64,000 nucleotides of DNA from Perognathus longimembris pacificus (GCF_023159225.1 NC_063175.1:4419255-4483254), one strand, 5' to 3'. Counted from the stretch's first letter, positions 1 through 10,010 are shown. Translations and numbers: made by a program. Notes: generated from the sequence alone by a model not told the origin.

Positions 1-290
1 GATTGGTACATTCTTACTGGGCATCAGGTATGCTGTAACTTTAACCTGGAATCCCGCTTCCCCAACTCCGTGCTATGTATCAGATGTTTGATTCTCAGCC
101 TCTGATATTATTGGCAGGTGGTGGAAATTTTTAAGAGGTAGGGTCTCCCATTAGAGAGGTTTTGTATCACTAGGGGCTGGGGCATGCTCATTGGATTGAA
201 ATGTCCAAAACTGTGAGCCAAAGTAAACCTTTCCTTTTTATTTTGAATATCTCAACTATTTGTAGTAGTAATAGAAAGTTGACTAGTATG
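1..290 (+). mobile_element. MaLR-type LTR remnant (MST/MLT/ORR-like)
   Basis: The segment around 190-286 reads like the 3' part of mammalian MaLR LTRs: a 'gtgagccaaagtaaacc' polyadenylation-region motif, a T-rich stretch, then a tail close to 'gaaagttgactag'. The upstream part also resembles the MaLR body (ggtggaaatttttaagaggtagggtctccc). The start is cut by the window edge or by decay. Such LTRs are old ERVL-MaLR remnants with no coding role. The assignment rests on remembered consensus features; the subfamily is not resolved. Confidence 0.6.
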
Positions 291-372
291 AAGCACAGTT
301 GTCAGTATCAACATATACACTCTTTTAATATTTGGAAAATTTCTCTAGGGTAAGACTTATTTTTTATATTAT

Positions 373-395
373 ATCTATCTATCCATCTATCTATC

Positions 396-426
<31 letters not shown>

Positions 427-471
427 CTGTCTGTCTGTCTGTCTGTCTGTCTATAATATCTATCTATCTAG
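373..471. repeat. (CTAT)n/(CTGT)n microsatellite
   Basis: Tandem tetranucleotides run from CTAT into CTGT units and back to CTAT, directly before a SINE. The mixed units suggest point mutation followed by local expansion. Confidence 0.95.
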
Positions 472-484
472 ATATCTAGATATT

Positions 485-690
485 TTTGCCAGTCCTGGGG
501 CTTGAACTCAGGGCCTGAGCACTGTCCCTGGCTTCTTTTTGCTCAAGGCTAGCACTCTGCCACTTGAGTCACAGCATCACCTCTGGCTTTTTTCTATATA
601 CGTGGTGCTGAGGAATAGAACCCAGGGCTACATGTATGTGAGACAAGCACTCTACCAGCAGGCCACATTCCTAGCACCTCTAGGGAAAGA
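485..690 (-). mobile_element. Dimeric ID-like SINE (IDL-Geo type), diverged
   Basis: Read on the minus strand, this has the ID-like left monomer (near 690) and the right monomer ending in 'caggactggc' near 485. It lacks the CpGs of the youngest copies and has many substitutions, so it is an older copy. IDL-Geo is a dimeric SINE known from geomyoid rodents. Confidence 0.85.
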
Positions 691-884
691 CATTATGAAC
701 CCCATTACACAGATAAGGAAACTGAGGTACAGAGTGTCAATTTCTTGCTCAACTGAATGAGTTGGATCAACATCCAGACAGCTTTATCCTAATCTTATGA
801 AATATTAACTTTCGAGGGTGTGCGGCACTTTGAGTAGCTATTCATGCTATAAAACCAAGCTCCGAATTGAATAATTTATGTAGT

Positions 885-1116
885 TAGAAGAAATTTTTTT
901 TTTTTTTTTGGCCAGTCCTGGGCCTTGGACTCAGGGCCTGAGCACTGTCCCTGGCTTCTTCCCGCTCAAGGCTAGCACTCTGCCACTTGAGCCACAGCGC
1001 CGCTTCTGGCCATTTTCTGTATATGTGGTGCTGGGGAATCGAACCTAGGGCCTCGTGTATCCGAGGCAGGCACTCTTGCCACTAGGCTATATCCCCAGCC
1101 CTAGAAGAAATTTTTT
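885..1116 (-). mobile_element. Dimeric ID-like SINE (IDL-Geo), young copy with TSD
   Basis: The SINE body is about 900-1101 in minus orientation, with its A-tail seen as a T-run at the left. It is flanked by matching copies of 'tagaagaaattttt' at 885-898 and from 1102. The left monomer carries A-box- and B-box-like promoter motifs (TAGCCTAGTGG, GGTTCGATTCC). It keeps CpG sites such as 'gaagcggcgctg', diagnostic here of the young subfamily. Confidence 0.93.
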
Positions 1117-1139
1117 ATGTAGAGATGACAAATTACAAT

Positions 1140-1230
1140 GTTTATTTTTCTTCTCCTTCCTGCTCCTTCTCTTTTCCTTCTTCCCCTTCTTCTCCCTCCT
1201 TTCTTCCTTCCTTCTCTTTTTTTTTAGTTC
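1140..1230. repeat. Pyrimidine-rich low-complexity tract
   Basis: A continuous C/T tract (ttctccttcc-type). The short reading frames over it are Ser/Phe/Leu-rich and are not credible genes. Confidence 0.8.
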
Positions 1231-1272
1231 TTGCTTCTGTGTCACTACCTCAGCTTGTAGGGACCTTGCTTG

Positions 1273-1412
1273 ATTTTTTTTTTTTTTTGCTCACTGCTGG
1301 AATTAAGCCTCTAGTTCTGGCATTTTGTTGGGTAACTGGAGATCAGAATCTCATGGATTTGATCCTAAGATCTCAGTTTCCTAAGAAGCTAAAGTTACAG
1401 GAATGAGCTACA
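1273..1412 (-). mobile_element. Degenerate B1-tRNA chimeric SINE fragment
   Basis: The minus orientation matches the common chimeric SINE of this window: an A-tail at the left, the 'aactggagatcagaatctcat' linker region and a B1-like 5' end near 1412. It is strongly diverged. Confidence 0.65.
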
Positions 1413-3005
1413 AACAATTGATTAATGTGCTCTATTTTGCTAAGGTCTCCACAATTTCTCTTTTTGTTTTCATCACAAGTTTCTTCTGCTAAATGGAGAA
1501 ATAGGAGTCATCACACACTTTAGTCACAATTATTATAGGATGCCCTAAGTTATAAAATCAAAGATTCTTAAAAGTTGGCAATCTGTGGCTTCACTTTATG
1601 GCAAATATTAAATACTTAAAAATAACTCTATCAGAGATACTTGCAATTATTATCTGAGCAATTTATCCTCTAAATTTCATCAAGAAACTATTTGCTATAG
1701 CCAGATTTATAAATGACATACTTCTTTAGTCTTAAGCTGGCAAAATGAATTGAGATCTGTTCACACCATAAACAAGGTATTGCCTTATTCCTAAATGAAC
1801 ATGATGAATTTCAGTCTGTGAAAGACTGAAAATCAATACTGAATACTTGGCTATGCTTGTTGGGAATTTTAGAGACAAATGTAATGTCCTTGTATTTGTG
1901 TCCTAAATGATACTCAACCATTTCTAAAAGCCATCTGCATCCTTCTTGTCTTTTATAGAAAGTGACAAAAATTGTAACACATAATTGTACGGTCGTTAGA
2001 ATAAACAAGCCCAGTCTGGAGGGTAATCCATTCCACGTGGTATGCTCATATTCTAGGATAGAGTGGGTACCCTAGAAATGCTTTGGATTGGCCCAGCAGG
2101 GTTTCTACTTTTCCCTCTTCATGTTAACACAGGCATCAAGTACCTGCCTGGGAGAGGCTCTACATTTTTCTAAGAGTGGATCAGCTGCTGGCATACTTTG
2201 ATCTTTACCGTGGATGGCCTTGCCTTTAATAACCAGCACAGAATGCTGGCCCTTGACTCTTGCCAGTATGCCAGCATCTGCTTTGAACTGTGGGCTTTTC
2301 ACCTTTTATTGAAAGCTCTTGATGGAAATATTGAAGGACAGCATTTGAAGAAGCTATGGTCAATGCACTTCTGCCTGTGACCCTTTCATGGAGTAAGTGC
2401 TCTGAAGTCTCACCCTAGAAAAATGTATTTGAGACAGACAGAGGAGGGATATATCTGTCATCTCTTGAGGATAAGGTGGATGATGACATAGACGCTTCCA
2501 TTTTTGCTGTCTACAATCAGTTTGCAGTGAAAGCCAAGTGCACGGTTTAAAAATGTATGTATTTCCAATATATTCTCAGAAAATATTTAAGAGCTATTAG
2601 CATGATCCATGTCGGGGCACGGAAAGGGCTGTCCCAGGCAATGGGCTATGCGCTGGGCATTCTTACTCTTTCTACAGGAAGGACGTTCTGTCAGCAAGCT
2701 GTGTTTATCAACTACACGCTTAGCAAAAGAACTGAGCCAGAACACTGCTTCTATTCATTCACACTTGGTTATTATGTCTCCAGTTTTTATTTTTAAAAAT
2801 CTGCCTTTCTGACTATTTTCAGAATACAGAAAAGGCTTTTTTCACTGAAGTATATTATGCTTTAGAACGAAATATGAATGTTATACATTCTGTCGGATTT
2901 TAGGAAGATTAGCTTAATGTCATGACACATTATTTACAAAATTCACACAATGATTCAAGTTTTTATTCTGATTGATCTGATAATCTAATAATCTATCTAA
3001 TAATC
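1413..3005. other. Unclassified, mostly AT-rich sequence
   Basis: No repeat family or exon was recognised with confidence. A possible decayed retrocopy lies inside it (about 2010-2550) and is listed separately. Confidence 0.5.
2010..2552 (+). pseudogene. Possible decayed retrocopy, parent unknown
   Basis: This patch is richer in G+C than its surroundings and has codon-like stretches in shifting frames. One plus-strand frame reads from about 2433 into an acidic patch and ends '...NQFAVKAKCTV' at a TAA near 2550. Neighbouring frames carry further open pieces at 2198-2380. A minus-strand frame is also open at 2105-2302, so strand and identity are uncertain. No poly(A) tail or TSD was found. I did not recognise a parent protein. 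It could equally be unique non-coding DNA or an old LTR fragment. Confidence 0.2.
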
Positions 3006-3033
3006 TATAGATTGATTAAGCAATCAATCTATA
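3006..3033. repeat. Perfect 12-bp inverted repeat with 4-nt loop
   Basis: The arms tatagattgatt (3006-3017) and aatcaatctata (3022-3033) are exact reverse complements around 'aagc'. The surrounding 'aatctaat' repeats suggest it arose from simple-sequence shuffling. Confidence 0.9.
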
Positions 3034-3489
3034 AGCTATCCCAAATCCTTTGTGGAACAAAACAGGATCAACAAATACTGTACATATGCCAGTAATGTAG
3101 TTTGCTCCTCCAAACTACAAGATAAACTAATTTGACTCCAGAAAATGCACTCATTTTCTGTTTTTAACTGATCTATTGAGTAACAACCTCTCTGTACAAC
3201 TAAAGTTAGTGATAATGCAGTTTTTAAAAAGGATGAAGAGTAATGAAGGTGTGCTATTAACAGATTTGAGTGTCCAAACAACTAAAGTAGTTGAACTCTT
3301 CCCTTTCCTAGGTCCTTTCTCCAGAATGACTGAATAATTGTTTCCCCTGTATAGACAGATACTTAGGGAGGTAGTATTATACATGCTTAGCTGCAGGAAA
3401 AACAAAAAATCCCATAAGTCTATAAAACATTTCAGAATTCATTCACTTTCATCAGAGTGGACACCTAAAACTGTTTTGGTTGTAAATGC

Positions 3490-3960
3490 AACTATCCCAG
3501 AAGAGCACAGGGACACAGGTCACATGCTGGAAAAGTTTATTGTCAGCAGGGGCTGACAAGGCCAATTCTCCCAGGGGAGAGGGAGCAATGGTGCCTGTCC
3601 TTTGTTCAGGGGCAATTGTATAGTCAGGGGACTAGAGGAGGCAGGAAGAACAGGAAGTCCTCTGTGTGGGTGGGCAGCTGAAAGCTAAAGATAGCACATA
3701 GCTGGGGCGGGTTTTCTGATTGCAACAGTTACAGTCAGGCAGCATTCCCCTGATGCAGCTGGGAGCCAGGGGTAAAACAAGGCTCCAGGAAGTAGAGTGG
3801 GGGGACCGGCCAGGGTTGATGACCAGATCATCTGGTTTTGGGGGAGGGGCTAAGCACCTGCGATGGAGGCCATGCTAATGGGATGGGTTCTGCAGAAGTT
3901 TAAAGGGAAGCCTCGCGGATCTGTTTGAGGGTCATTCAGAGTTCATTCATTTTCAATAGA
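3490..3960 (-). mobile_element. Probable LTR, minus orientation
   Basis: On the minus strand this G+C-richer block contains a 'ctgacaataaactttt' polyadenylation region near 3533-3550, preceded by C/T-rich LTR-like sequence. The contrast with the AT-rich flanks is sharp. Near-matching sequences (attcattcactttcat near 3438 and gttcattcattttcaa near 3941) lie just outside it. No clean 4-6 bp TSD or terminal TG/CA pair could be fixed, so the ends are approximate and the family is unassigned. Confidence 0.5.
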
Positions 3961-4860
3961 AAACAAATGATTTGAAATAACTCTCCCAAACGAAGTCTCA
4001 CAGCCCACCGGAAGCTAATGAATGGTCTGACTCAATCTTGTTCTCCATCTTTGGCCTCTCCACACTTGACACAACTTATTGTGCGACGACTCCAAGTCAA
4101 ACTTATATGGGAAGGAAGTGGGGAAATGGAGAAGCGGAGCACACAGGACCTCTGGTGTATTTTCCTGGGAGCAGCTTCTGCAGTAGAACTGTGAAACCTG
4201 TCACAGTTACCATGAGGAAAGGCTCAGCACATACATAAATCCTTTCACTATTTCCTTTCTGAGTTCTTTAGGCCATGGAGTTTCATTTGTTCAGGTTCAT
4301 TTTAAAGCACATTGGTTTCAAAGCCTTAAACGTAATTAAATAAATTAGGAAAATGATTTCTTAAGCTTCAGGTACACTGAAAAGTTGGGAAAACCAAAGT
4401 CCCATGTTTCTGTACTTGAGATTCCACCCAGTAAGTGAAGACAGGGGTAGTCCTGCGTTCATTTCTACCTCAGTGACTTGAGCTCATACCTGTATGAGCT
4501 CAAGAAAATTATTCAGTGTATCTCTAAGCCTCAGGTTTCTCAAACAATAAAGCAGAGATAAGAACAGTATCCTACTCTCAGTTTCATTGTGAAGAATACA
4601 ATATGTTACATAAAATGGATTGAGTATAGTGCTCAATAAATATCCTTCCCACCTTCACTTTTCTGACCCGGATCTTTGTAGCAATACTTTCAGATAATGA
4701 TGAGATATTTCCATATAAATTTTTATCAAAAATATGACATTGTACTAGTGAAGATAAAATTGGCCATATATCTAAGCAAATCTGAGAATTATGTGGTGAG
4801 AGAGTGAGACAGGAAAATGATGAAAGGGGTGACATCAGTCAAGTGTCATTGTGCTCATAT
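3961..4860. other. Unclassified sequence
   Basis: Nothing recognised except a perfect hairpin at 4477-4504. Confidence 0.5.
4477..4504. repeat. Perfect 12-bp inverted repeat with 4-nt loop
   Basis: cttgagctcata (4477-4488) and tatgagctcaag (4493-4504) pair exactly around 'cctg'. The stem contains two GAGCTC sites. It is not terminator-like and has no obvious partner element. Confidence 0.9.
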
Positions 4861-5375
4861 TGTAATATGTAGGTTAGATCTGGCCAGCGCCATATTGGCC
4901 ACATGGCAAGTTGTATCTAGCATTTTGGCTTGATGGGCATGTCTGGATTCCTACAGGAAGTCCCATCCCCAGGTAATGGGAGTTCCTGAATCTCAAGAGA
5001 CAGGGGCGGGCACATGTCTTGTAGGTTACTGAACCTGTCAGTCAAGTGCTTGGGACTGGGAGCTTCCTGTGACCCAGCCTCCTGACTTGACCCTATTTAG
5101 GGGCAGGCCAGCTTACATGCCATTACACCATACCACATGTTCGAGTCTGGTGTCTCTTGTCCCCATGGCGTCCCAAGTCAGCTCTCCATTGGAGCTGAAT
5201 TGGTTTGTTGGTACTTAGAAATCTTCTGGAAGTAAATCTCTGTGCTGCTGTCCTGTTTTTGTGTTATATGTTTTTCTGAAACCTCTGCAACTTCCCCAAT
5301 AAATCCATCTTTTTACTTGAGACTGTCTCTGAGTGGTGGACTCTTGGATGGATAGGGGATCCCCCCCCCATTACA
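4861..5375 (+). mobile_element. Solo LTR, class I ERV-like, 4-bp TSD
   Basis: A 515-bp LTR begins TGTAAT and ends ATTACA, a perfect 6-bp terminal inverted repeat, and is bounded by ATAT on both sides (4857-4860, 5376-5379). The AATAAA polyadenylation signal is at 5298-5303, followed by an R/U5-like 'tacttgagactgtctctg' region. No second LTR or internal region is adjacent, so it is a solo LTR left by recombination. A 4-bp TSD is usual for gammaretrovirus-like (class I) elements. Its post-poly(A) segment resembles that of the LTR at 10011-10608. Confidence 0.8.
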
Positions 5376-5899
5376 ATATAATAATTTGTCGAATGACAAC
5401 TCCTTTGTACAAATTCTTAGATAAAAATAAAATAACACAATAAAGAAATGTAAAAAAGAAGCAGCTCTGTGGGGAAATCCGGAAATTCGTTGCATATCAT
5501 CTTCTTGTCCTTCTTGTGGTCTTCTGTATCTCTCCAGCAAAGACAGTGGACAAAAAGGAGGGACTAAGGGCAGCAGTACACTGTATTCCTCCCTGAGGTA
5601 TCCAAGCTGTGTGGGACAGTATTCTAATATAAACACAGTAATCAATAAATGTTTGATAATTGAATGAGAAAGAAAATGTGAATATTATTGTGGGGCTTGA
5701 TACATTGTCTTCCTTGGAGTTCATGGATGAAAATAATTATTTCCAACAGAAAATTAGAAGAAAGTCTTTAATTTTCCACTACAGAAAAGATGCTAGATCC
5801 TTATTCATTTCCTCAAGCATTCTATGCCACTCTTGAAGAGAAACTACAAACAAGCCAACAAAAAAAAAAATCATAAAACTGCCTTGGGGCCCAAGTGTA
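5376..5899. other. Unclassified sequence
   Basis: AT-rich; no repeat or exon recognised. Confidence 0.45.
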
Positions 5900-6090
5900 A
5901 CCAGGAGGACTGGCTTGGTATTTTCACTCACAGCTGGTGCTTTACAACTTGAGTCATACCTCCACTTCTGGATTTTACTGGTTAGTTGGAGATAAGAGTC
6001 TCTCAAATTTATCTGACTGTAATTTATCTGACCGGGCTGGCTTTGAGCAGTGAGCTGTAGATATCAACCTCTTGACTTGACACAGCAGTT
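5900..6090 (-). mobile_element. Degenerate B1-tRNA chimeric SINE
   Basis: The minus orientation shows the tRNA-like right half (tgagtcatacctccacttctgg, revcomp), the 'gttagttggagataagagtct' linker near 5980 and a decayed B1 half to about 6090. Confidence 0.65.
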
Positions 6091-6573
6091 TCTTTCCAGG
6101 CCCTTCAGTTTGGGAGGCCTCTTATCTCCTGAATCAGCCCAAACTAAAGTGTTAGGTACAAAAGCTGAGATCCAAGACAGTAATGTTTTTGCATTCTAAG
6201 CACAAGACTGACAGATGCAAAGGCTTGCTTTGTTGACGGACGAAATGCTATGGTCCACTTAAAGCCTAACATGATATCTGAGAAAGTTGGTTCAATTAAG
6301 GAATCACTTGAGAACGTTTTGCTGGGTCAGTTAGCAATTGAGTTTATTTTGGAAAAGAAATTAGCACATTTGTGAAAATGGAACTAGGTAACTTTAGGGC
6401 TGGGTGGGGCTGGGTAAGATGGGGAGAAAGATGAGATGTGACACTGACCAAGATGCACTGCATTTATAAACTGACACATGGAGTTGAAACCCCTTTGGGC
6501 AACTACTTAAATGTAATACATTAAAAAAAAGAAATATAACATTATTAAAATGTCAATTAAAAAAAAGAACCTA
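6091..6573. other. Unclassified sequence
   Basis: No recognised element. The last 60 bases are A-rich, just before a SINE. Confidence 0.4.
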
Positions 6574-6670
6574 GAGCCAGGTGCCAGTGGCTCACGCCTG
6601 TAATCCCAGCTACTCGGGAAGCTGAGATCTGAGGATTGCGGTTCAAAGCCAGCCTGGACAGGAAATTAAC
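6574..6670 (+). mobile_element. B1 half of a chimeric SINE, 5' piece split by an LTR element
   Basis: B1/7SL-type sequence (gccaggtgccagtggctcac, tgtaatcccagctactcggg) runs to the LTR element at 6671. The right half resumes at 9164. Joining the pieces around the duplicated TTAAC restores the usual SINE order, so the LTR element entered an existing SINE. Confidence 0.9.
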
Positions 6671-6973
6671 TGTTAGGTCCTCTCCCTGAGGGCTACATGC
6701 AGATGCCTCCACCTCATTAAGTCTCCACCCAGTTACCTGGGTAACCTGCAGACCTGGAGGCAGTTACCTCCCCTTTCCCTGAGGTCACCTCCTAATCCAC
6801 CTGGCCACACCCCTTGCCCCTGCCCTAAATAAAGCAGGGCTGGGTGGGGGTCTCTCTCTCTCTCTCTCTCTCTCTCCCTTCTCTCCGGCAGCAGTTTGGT
6901 AATAAACGTTCTCTCCTGCCGGAATACCGCGTGGCGTTCTCCTTTACCGGCTACCTACTTTAAAAACCTAACA
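6671..6973 (+). repeat. 5' LTR of the non-autonomous element
   Basis: A 303-bp LTR with a 7-bp perfect terminal inverted repeat (TGTTAGG/CCTAACA), a TATA-like 'taaataaag' near 6836, a (TC)n tract at about 6850-6877 and an AATAAA polyadenylation signal at 6901-6906. Confidence 0.92.
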
Positions 6974-6977
6974 TATA

Positions 6978-6993
6978 TGGTGCCGTGACTCGG
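6978..6993 (+). promoter_or_regulatory. Primer-binding site, tRNA-His type
   Basis: tggtgccgtgactcgg lies four bases after the 5' LTR. It is complementary to the CCA-terminated 3' end of tRNA-His as I recall it, the primer also used by HERV-H-like class I ERVs. Confidence 0.85.
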
Positions 6994-8862
6994 GAAGGGC
7001 TTAAGAGTCAGGACAGGCGGAATTCCCATCTATTTTTCTCCTTTTTCTGGGAGTATGTCCAGTCCTGACGGCCCTTTTTCCGCGAACCGAACTGCTGCGA
7101 GTAGCCACGCGGCACTTTTCACTAATATCATTGCTGGCCTCCACATCCACATCCACCTCCACACCACTTGTCTACCCTGGTGAGTGAAACTGCTGCTGCT
7201 CGGGTTCTCTGCCGCTCCGTCCGCCGCTTCTGCTGCTCCGTCCGCCGCTTCTGCCCGGTAAGCTCATTCACTCACCAGGCGCCTCCCTCCTGTGCTTTTT
7301 GGGTTTTGCATCACAGTCACACCCGAGCCCGGACACTGCTAGCACGCCTCTTGACAGTGCAATGAGGCCTGCTCGAAATACTTGCTCAGATACAGTTTTT
7401 GCCACTGCAATGGTAAATGGTTAGAAGTCACTTATATTCAGGCTCTCTTTCTCTTTTCCTCTCTTTCTCTTCCTTTTTCTCCCTCTCTCTCTCATCTTCC
7501 TGCTTACTTGCTTACTTTATAAAATTCCCAAGTCATACCATCATTGTGTGCCTTGCTCACAAAGCTGCTTCTTTTCACAGACCTCCGAAACTGAGGCTTG
7601 ACCACCAATGTGCTTTGTCAGCAAAGATATCTAAAAGTTCTTTTCTCTAGCATTGACCACGTGGTGAATGTTGGGTTTAACAGGCATCAGCTCAGGCACC
7701 ATTATGCCATGCCACATGTTCTCTGTTAGTGTGTTTGTGTCCTGCCACCTCCCTCAACATGGCATCCCACTGGCGTTTATCAAAATATGGTTTCTTCATT
7801 TGATAATCTGAAAATTGTTTTTTGCTAGCAAAATTGTTTTTCTAACCGACCACGTGGTTTTAAAATATTGGGAAAAAAAGTCATTTACTATTGGAATTCC
7901 GAAAGAGTCTACTGCTTAAGTTCATTTTTGCATGCTGTAAAACCTATGTGCACAGTGTGTATGTGTGTTCCATGTGTGTATATATGTGTAAACGTCATTT
8001 GTTAGTATGTCCATCTAGCTGTATATCTGCTAAAACTCATCACATCTACTGAGTTTTGTCATTGCAGAATTCTGGCAAGTATTTGGTCAGTTCTTGACTA
8101 GGTACAGGTAAGCTCTAGTCCCCTTGGTCTCCTTGCTGTTTTGATTGGAAATCAAAAAGGGCTTTTGTGGCAAAGACTCCTTGGATTGCAGTTCGAAGCC
8201 AGCCAGGGCTAAAAATCTCTCTCAAACGCCATCTCCCAACTAACCAGCGAAGAGCCAGGCTGGAAGCATGGCTGAAGAGACTTATCTCTTACCAGCCAAA
8301 TGCCAGAAGTGGAGCTCAAGTGGTAGAGTACTAGCCTCGAGCAGAAGTGCTCAGGGACAGTGCCCAGGCCCTGAGTTCAAATCCTGTGAATGCCATCGGG
8401 GACAAGCCATCCCAGCAACAAGCACCTAGATCTCTGGGACTCAGCCAGTTCAGGGAACAAGGATCATGGAGAGGAGTAAGAGGAGAATTATGTCAGATCC
8501 TAAATGGAGTCACTTTGTCTCGCCCTTTCAAAATTAATCAGAGCCGGGGGATCAAGAGATAGTAGCTTGTCCATCTAATGTCCATGCCTGAGTATAAGAA
8601 CTGTCCAAGTAATCCAATTTTTAATTTTGTGCCCTAAACCCTTTCTTTTGCCTTAATATTTTTTTTTGTCCAGCCCCTGCCTCATGAGACTTCTTCCAGG
8701 CTTCATTCAAGGACTGGCATCTACCACCAAGGGACCCTGCTGCTCGCCTTCTCCAGGAGGGGCCACATTTCTGCCTTTTACCCCTAATGCCGACGCCCCT
8801 TGCCAGCAGGAAGCAGCCAGAGAGAGTCTTCGTCCTTTTTCATTACTATTAAAAGGCTGGAA
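6994..8862 (+). other. Internal region of the LTR element, no intact genes
   Basis: A leader follows the PBS, then C/T-rich sequence (7430-7510), then unclassified sequence. 8170-8397 is SINE-derived. The last about 200 bases (8665-8862) end in a cysteine/glutamine-rich frame and 'cagcaggaagcagccagag', a pattern seen at the end of class I ERV env regions, so this may be an env-end remnant. The purine-rich 'aaaaggctggaa' at 8851-8862 is the likely polypurine tract. Confidence 0.6.
8170..8397 (+). mobile_element. B1-tRNA chimeric SINE carried inside the LTR element
   Basis: Starts within the B1 half (ggattgcagttcgaagccagc) and continues through the tRNA-like right half (gtggagctcaagtggtagag, ccaggccctgagttcaaa). 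The B1 5' end and a clear A-tail are missing, so it was probably captured and trimmed. Confidence 0.75.
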
Positions 8863-9158
8863 TGTTAGGTCCTCTCCCTGAGGGCTACATGCAGATGCCC
8901 CCACCTCATTAAGTCTCCACCCAGTTACCTGGGTAACCTGCAGACCTGGAGGCAGTTACCTCCCCTTTCCCTGAGGTCACCTCCTAATCCACCTGGCCAC
9001 ACCCCTTGCCCCTGCCCTAAATAAAGCAGGGCTGGGTGGGGGTCTCTCTCTCTCTCTCTCCCTTCTCTCCGGCCAGCAGTTCGGTAATAAACGTTCTCTC
9101 CTGCCTGAATACCGCGTGGCGTTCTCCTTTACCGGCTACCTACTTTAAAAACCTAACA
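8863..9158 (+). repeat. 3' LTR of the non-autonomous element
   Basis: A 296-bp partner of the 5' LTR, identical for long stretches. Differences seen by eye: one C/T near position 55, a shorter (TC)n tract, an extra C in 'ggccagcag', one T/C before the poly(A) signal and one G/T after it. Confidence 0.92.
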
Positions 9159-9163
9159 TTAAC

Positions 9164-9275
9164 CACCAGAAAATTGGAGTGGCACTGTAGCTCAAATGAT
9201 AGTAGAGCACTAACCTTGAGATGAAATGCTCAGGGACAGCGCCCAGGCACAGAGTTCAAGCCCCAAGACAGGGGA
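9164..9275 (+). mobile_element. tRNA-like half of the split chimeric SINE, 3' piece
   Basis: Continues the SINE that starts at 6574: 'accagaaaattggagtggca', 'gctcaaatgatagtagagca', then the usual 'cccaggcacagagttcaagc' end and an A-rich tail. Confidence 0.88.
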
Positions 9276-9287
9276 ATAAAAAAGAAC

Positions 9288-9390
9288 CTGGTAGTGGTAG
9301 CACAAACTTGTAGTCTCTGCACGTAGAAGGCTGAAGTTGTGAGAGTTCAGGGCTAACCTGGATTACACAGCAAGGCCATGGAGCGAGAAA
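9288..9390 (+). mobile_element. B1-like SINE fragment
   Basis: B1-type order (ggtagtggtagcacaaac, aggctgaagttgtgagagtt, ctaacctggattacacagca), diverged. Confidence 0.6.
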
Positions 9391-10010
9391 GAGAAGGACT
9401 AGGACAGAGAACTCATTTGATCCCTCTCTTTAAGCATAATCTAGACAGGGAGAATCACCAAGATGCCTTAAATTAGAGTGCAAGGTTATAGAGAAAACAG
9501 AGTTTTTGATGATTTAAATTTTCTTCCTCCTCCTCCCCCTCCTCACTCCCCCTCCTGCTCTTAACTCTCCCTCCCCCTCTTAGCTCCCCCTCCCCCTCCT
9601 CACTCCCTCTCCCCCTCTTCCTCCCCTTCCTCTTTTCTGTATTTCTGGCACTTGATAAGCAATGGGTACTTTGGTAACTAGAAACAGAGCTTCTCTGGAT
9701 ACTGACTTTATAGCAATGGCTCTGAGAGATGGCACCTTGTGACTGGCTTTTGAGTCTTGGGGTTGCTTCCCTGAAGGATTTCTGGTGACATAAAGATTTA
9801 CGAAATGTTGCACTGTGATGTGTGCTGGGTAAATCATGGCTGCAGTGGTGAGGAAACAAGAATTGGAGAAAGGACATGCTGGACTCTCCAGCTGGGATAG
9901 AACAGCTCTTCCCATTGTCCCACACTGAGGCAAGGTTGCTAGACCTGGTGTCTCCCTCCACAACTAGTAGCTGGAAGTGGCCTGCCATAGGGAAATGCCT
10001 GGGGCAGCTA
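9391..10010. other. Unclassified sequence with a C/T-rich tract
   Basis: 9524-9640 is a (CCTCCCC)-like pyrimidine tract. Long minus-strand reading frames across it reflect low complexity. Nothing else recognised. Confidence 0.5.

Larger units (their letters stand above)
6671..9158 (+). mobile_element. Non-autonomous LTR retrotransposon, tRNA-His-type PBS
   Basis: This is a complete 2,488-bp LTR element: 5' LTR 6671-6973, internal region 6974-8862, 3' LTR 8863-9158. Both LTRs start TGTTAGG and end CCTAACA. The element is flanked by TTAAC at 6666-6670 and 9159-9163, a 5-bp TSD. The 5' LTR is followed after four bases by a primer-binding site matching the 3' end of tRNA-His. A purine-rich tract precedes the 3' LTR. 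The 1.9-kb internal part has no gag, pro, pol or env reading frame, only short frames, and includes SINE-derived sequence. The LTRs differ by about three substitutions plus a (TC)n length change and a 1-bp indel, so the insertion is recent. Mobility must have relied on proteins from a related autonomous ERV, as for mouse ETn or VL30. Confidence 0.88.

Noticed and set aside
485..760. Recurrent frames with 'KASTLPLE...HFWPFS.YVVLGNRTQ' text over many loci
   Set aside because: The same peptide appears wherever the dimeric SINE occurs; it is SINE sequence in translation, not a gene family.
7681..7790. Weak similarity to 5107-5200 of the solo LTR (ccacatgtt context)
   Set aside because: The match is short and gapped; not enough to claim a shared ERV segment without alignment.
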